Shown one piece after another: positions 62,461 to 64,000 of a stretch of 64,000 nt of DNA (its first letter is position 1; each line of letters starts with the position of its first letter). The notes under the pieces were generated by a model, which saw only the letters and a list, made by a program, of their open reading frames with translations, made no database searches and had not been told where the DNA came from. Source of the DNA: Rhizobiales bacterium SYSU XM002 (GTDB taxonomy: Bacteria; Pseudomonadota; Alphaproteobacteria; Rhizobiales; Beijerinckiaceae); NCBI GenBank assembly GCA_009846685.1, contig VWVY01000004.1, forward strand, positions 248,001-312,000. The letters are read 5' to 3'. The position numbers and the translations under genes are program-made.

Positions 62461-62733
62461 TCAGCCATACCTCAGCTTCATCCCGAGGATGATCGCCACC
62501 AGAAAAATGGTGACACCATTGGCGACGATCAGCGGCCAAGAGGCGATGAGCACGCCGTAAGCGAGCCAGAGCGTCACACCGATCGCCAGCATCAGATACA
62601 TTACCAGTGACAGCGAGCGCGTCTCGCGCGTGCGGATGACCTTGAGCGCCTGCGGCACCCAGCACAGCGTGGTGATGACGGCAGCCGCCGAACCGATAAG
62701 TTCGATGGCAAGGGGGCTGAGGGGTAAGGTCAC
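62461..62733 (-). CDS. SemiSWEET-family PQ-loop sugar transporter
   Basis: A 90-residue membrane protein with three helices, the bacterial half-unit of SWEET transporters that works as a dimer. The helix 1 end carries the PQ motif in TTLCWVPQALKVIRTRETRSLSL, followed by LVMYLMLAIGVTLWLAYGVL and ANGVTIFLVAIILGMKLRYG. The start was set as GTG at 62733, which gives the normal length; upstream codons up to a TTG at 62796 have a composition unlike the family. SemiSWEETs move sugars such as sucrose or glucose down their gradient. Its stop abuts the stop of the sugar dehydrogenase gene on the other strand with no gap. Confidence 0.92.
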   Translation of the reverse strand: MTLPLSPLAIELIGSAAAVITTLCWVPQALKVIRTRETRSLSLVMYLMLAIGVTLWLAYGVLIASWPLIVANGVTIFLVAIILGMKLRYG

Positions 62734-62804
62734 GGGCGGAGCGCTCGCAGGCAGGGAGGATACGCCGTCCCTGCCTGCTTCGGATCGAAGTTGCAAGACC
62801 CGTA

Positions 62805-63998
62805 TCAGGCGATCAGCCCGGCCATCGGCTTGAGCGAGGCCGAATTCGGGAACACGCGATCGGCCAGCACAGCTGCGGATAGCCCGAACTGATCGGCAAG
62901 AATGCCCTTCATGACCGCACGGAGATCGGTCGTCGGCCGGAGGTCGCGGGCCTCGTGAAGCTGTCCCGCCTTGAGGCCAGGCCAGTCAGCGACAATCCGC
63001 CCGCCGCGCACCGCCCCACCGGCGAGCATCGCCACGGTCGCGGTGCCGTGGTCCGAGCCTTCCGTGCCGTTGACCTTCGCCGTCCGTCCGAACTCGGTAA
63101 CGACGAGGATCGTCGTATCCTTCCAGCTCGCGCCGAACTCGCGCTCGAACGTCGCGAAGGCGCCGTCGAGACCACCGAGCAGGTCCGCGAGCCGTCCTTT
63201 CACGCCGCCCTGATTGGCGTGCGTATCCCAGCCATCGAACGAGAGCACGGCCACGCGCGGCCCCTCCTCCTTCATCATCAGCCGCGCCGCGCCGGAGGCC
63301 GCCCGGGCCATCATCGCCGGGTTGCCGCCACCGCGATTGTCCGGCTCGCTGCCGCGCGCCAGCATGTCGGCCGTCAGCCCGGATTGCAGCGCCTTCGCCA
63401 GGACCGGATCGGTGTGGTTGTAGAGATCCATCACCCGGCGGGCGAGATCATCGTTGGATTCGGCGAGCCGTTGCGGCGCCCAGCCCATGACCGGTGCGTC
63501 GCCGCGCAGCACCAGCGGCGTGATGGCCCCCACTCCGAGCGCGCCATGCGTTGCCACCCTTTCGCCCTTCGGCATGGCCTGGATCGCCCGGTTCAACCAG
63601 CCGCTGTCGATCTTGCCGACTCCGGCCAAGCCGGATTCGAGCACATCCTGCCCATCGAAATGCGAGCGCTCGCGGTAGGGCGAGGCGACAGCGTGCACGA
63701 CGAGCGCCTGCTTCGCTGCGTAGAGCCGCGCAAAATTCGGCATCGCCGGATGCAGCGCAAAAAAATCATCCAGCATCAACCCGGCGTTCTCGCCCGAGCG
63801 TGCCAGCGCCATGCCCTCGCGCAGGGCAGCGTAATCGGGATCCCCGACAGGCGCGAGCGCCGAGAGACCGTCGAGTGCGCCACGGAGGATGATTGTCAGG
63901 AAACGCGGGTCGCGTGCGCCAGCCGCCGAGGCGATCCTCGGCATATGCGTCCAGGCAAAGAAGGACAGTCCCGCGCCGAGCAACCCGCGACGGGACAT
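62805..63998 (-). CDS. DUF1501 family Tat-exported protein, possibly cut at the window edge
   Basis: A DUF1501 protein with 397 codons visible. The N-terminus MSRRGLLGAGLSFFAWTHM is a twin-arginine signal, consistent with folded export. Family signatures include LTIILRGALDGLSALAPVGDPDYAALR, VASPYRERSHFDGQDVLESG, FDGWDTHANQGGVKGRLADLLGGLD and VVTEFGRTAKVNGTEGSDHGTATVAMLAGG. DUF1501 proteins are sulfatase-like in fold and usually follow a DUF1800 gene; function is unknown. The ATG at 63998 lies two bases from the right edge, so the gene may be complete or may start further right. No DUF1800 gene is visible within the window. Confidence 0.9.
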   Translation of the reverse strand: MSRRGLLGAGLSFFAWTHMPRIASAAGARDPRFLTIILRGALDGLSALAPVGDPDYAALREGMALARSGENAGLMLDDFFALHPAMPNFARLYAAKQALVVHAVASPYRERSHFDGQDVLESGLAGVGKIDSGWLNRAIQAMPKGERVATHGALGVGAITPLVLRGDAPVMGWAPQRLAESNDDLARRVMDLYNHTDPVLAKALQSGLTADMLARGSEPDNRGGGNPAMMARAASGAARLMMKEEGPRVAVLSFDGWDTHANQGGVKGRLADLLGGLDGAFATFEREFGASWKDTTILVVTEFGRTAKVNGTEGSDHGTATVAMLAGGAVRGGRIVADWPGLKAGQLHEARDLRPTTDLRAVMKGILADQFGLSAAVLADRVFPNSASLKPMAGLIA

Positions 63999-64000
63999 CG

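Overview
The window is chromosomal DNA from a GC-rich alphaproteobacterium, most likely of the order Hyphomicrobiales (Rhizobiales). The main evidence is a conserved housekeeping block (yqeY-dnaG-rpoD, carA, carB-greA, lrp-trxB-lsrB) and several families typical of that order: an LsrB/VtlR-type LysR regulator, DUF2852, ELM1 and an OmpA protein with a DUF4892-like domain. Genus was not determined. There is no rRNA, integrase, intact insertion sequence, prophage or CRISPR array. About 62 protein genes, one pseudogene and one tRNA fill nearly all of the sequence.

Positions 1-7321 hold the end of a flagellar-type pair (FliK-like and a small FlhB-like protein), a GlcG/HbpS heme-binding protein, and a redox pair: a b561-type membrane cytochrome fused to a periplasmic ethylbenzene-dehydrogenase-gamma-like heme domain, followed by a ferredoxin-NAD(P)H reductase. 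After these comes a phosphate-type binding protein overlapping a chemoreceptor with a degenerate signalling tip. Positions 7408-16003 carry an RND efflux pump (adaptor and permease), a D-amino-acid aminotransferase and a three-subunit flavin/iron-sulfur dehydrogenase of the opine oxidase / HCN synthase type.

Positions 16162-29308 carry aroQ, a PAS-GGDEF-EAL protein, the decayed remnant of a second GGDEF-EAL gene, a two-component system followed by a MacAB-type exporter, a CAU-anticodon tRNA, an RlpA-like protein, a phosphatase, a 2OG-oxygenase-like protein, and a nickel/cobalt pair (RcnR/InrS-like repressor and NicO efflux pump) behind a near-ideal palindromic operator. Positions 29305-34258 hold a thioesterase coupled to a core-type methionine synthase, an MFS transporter opposite a TetR regulator, DUF2852, LysE and a small secreted protein.

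Positions 34372-53210 are the housekeeping core. A perfect DnaA box lies in front of dnaG and a near match in front of rpoD. A 48-bp palindromic repeat occurs twice in inverted orientation around a methyltransferase gene. LemA, an M48 protease and GtrA form an envelope operon. Positions 53207-63998 hold a two-PAS protein, the MsrP catalytic subunit, fadD behind a palindrome, a DMT transporter, a DUF882/M15 peptidase-like protein, an aspartate aminotransferase, a Bug-type binding protein, a PQQ-type sugar dehydrogenase, a SemiSWEET transporter and a DUF1501 protein cut by, or ending at, the window edge.

No clearly new multi-gene defence or mobile system was found. The least conventional items are the b561/heme-domain/reductase module, the binding protein plus degenerate chemoreceptor pair, the flavin dehydrogenase plus D-aminotransferase cluster, the inverted repeat pair, and several strong uncharacterised operators. 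All assignments come from reading the sequence and recalling families; no database search was run.
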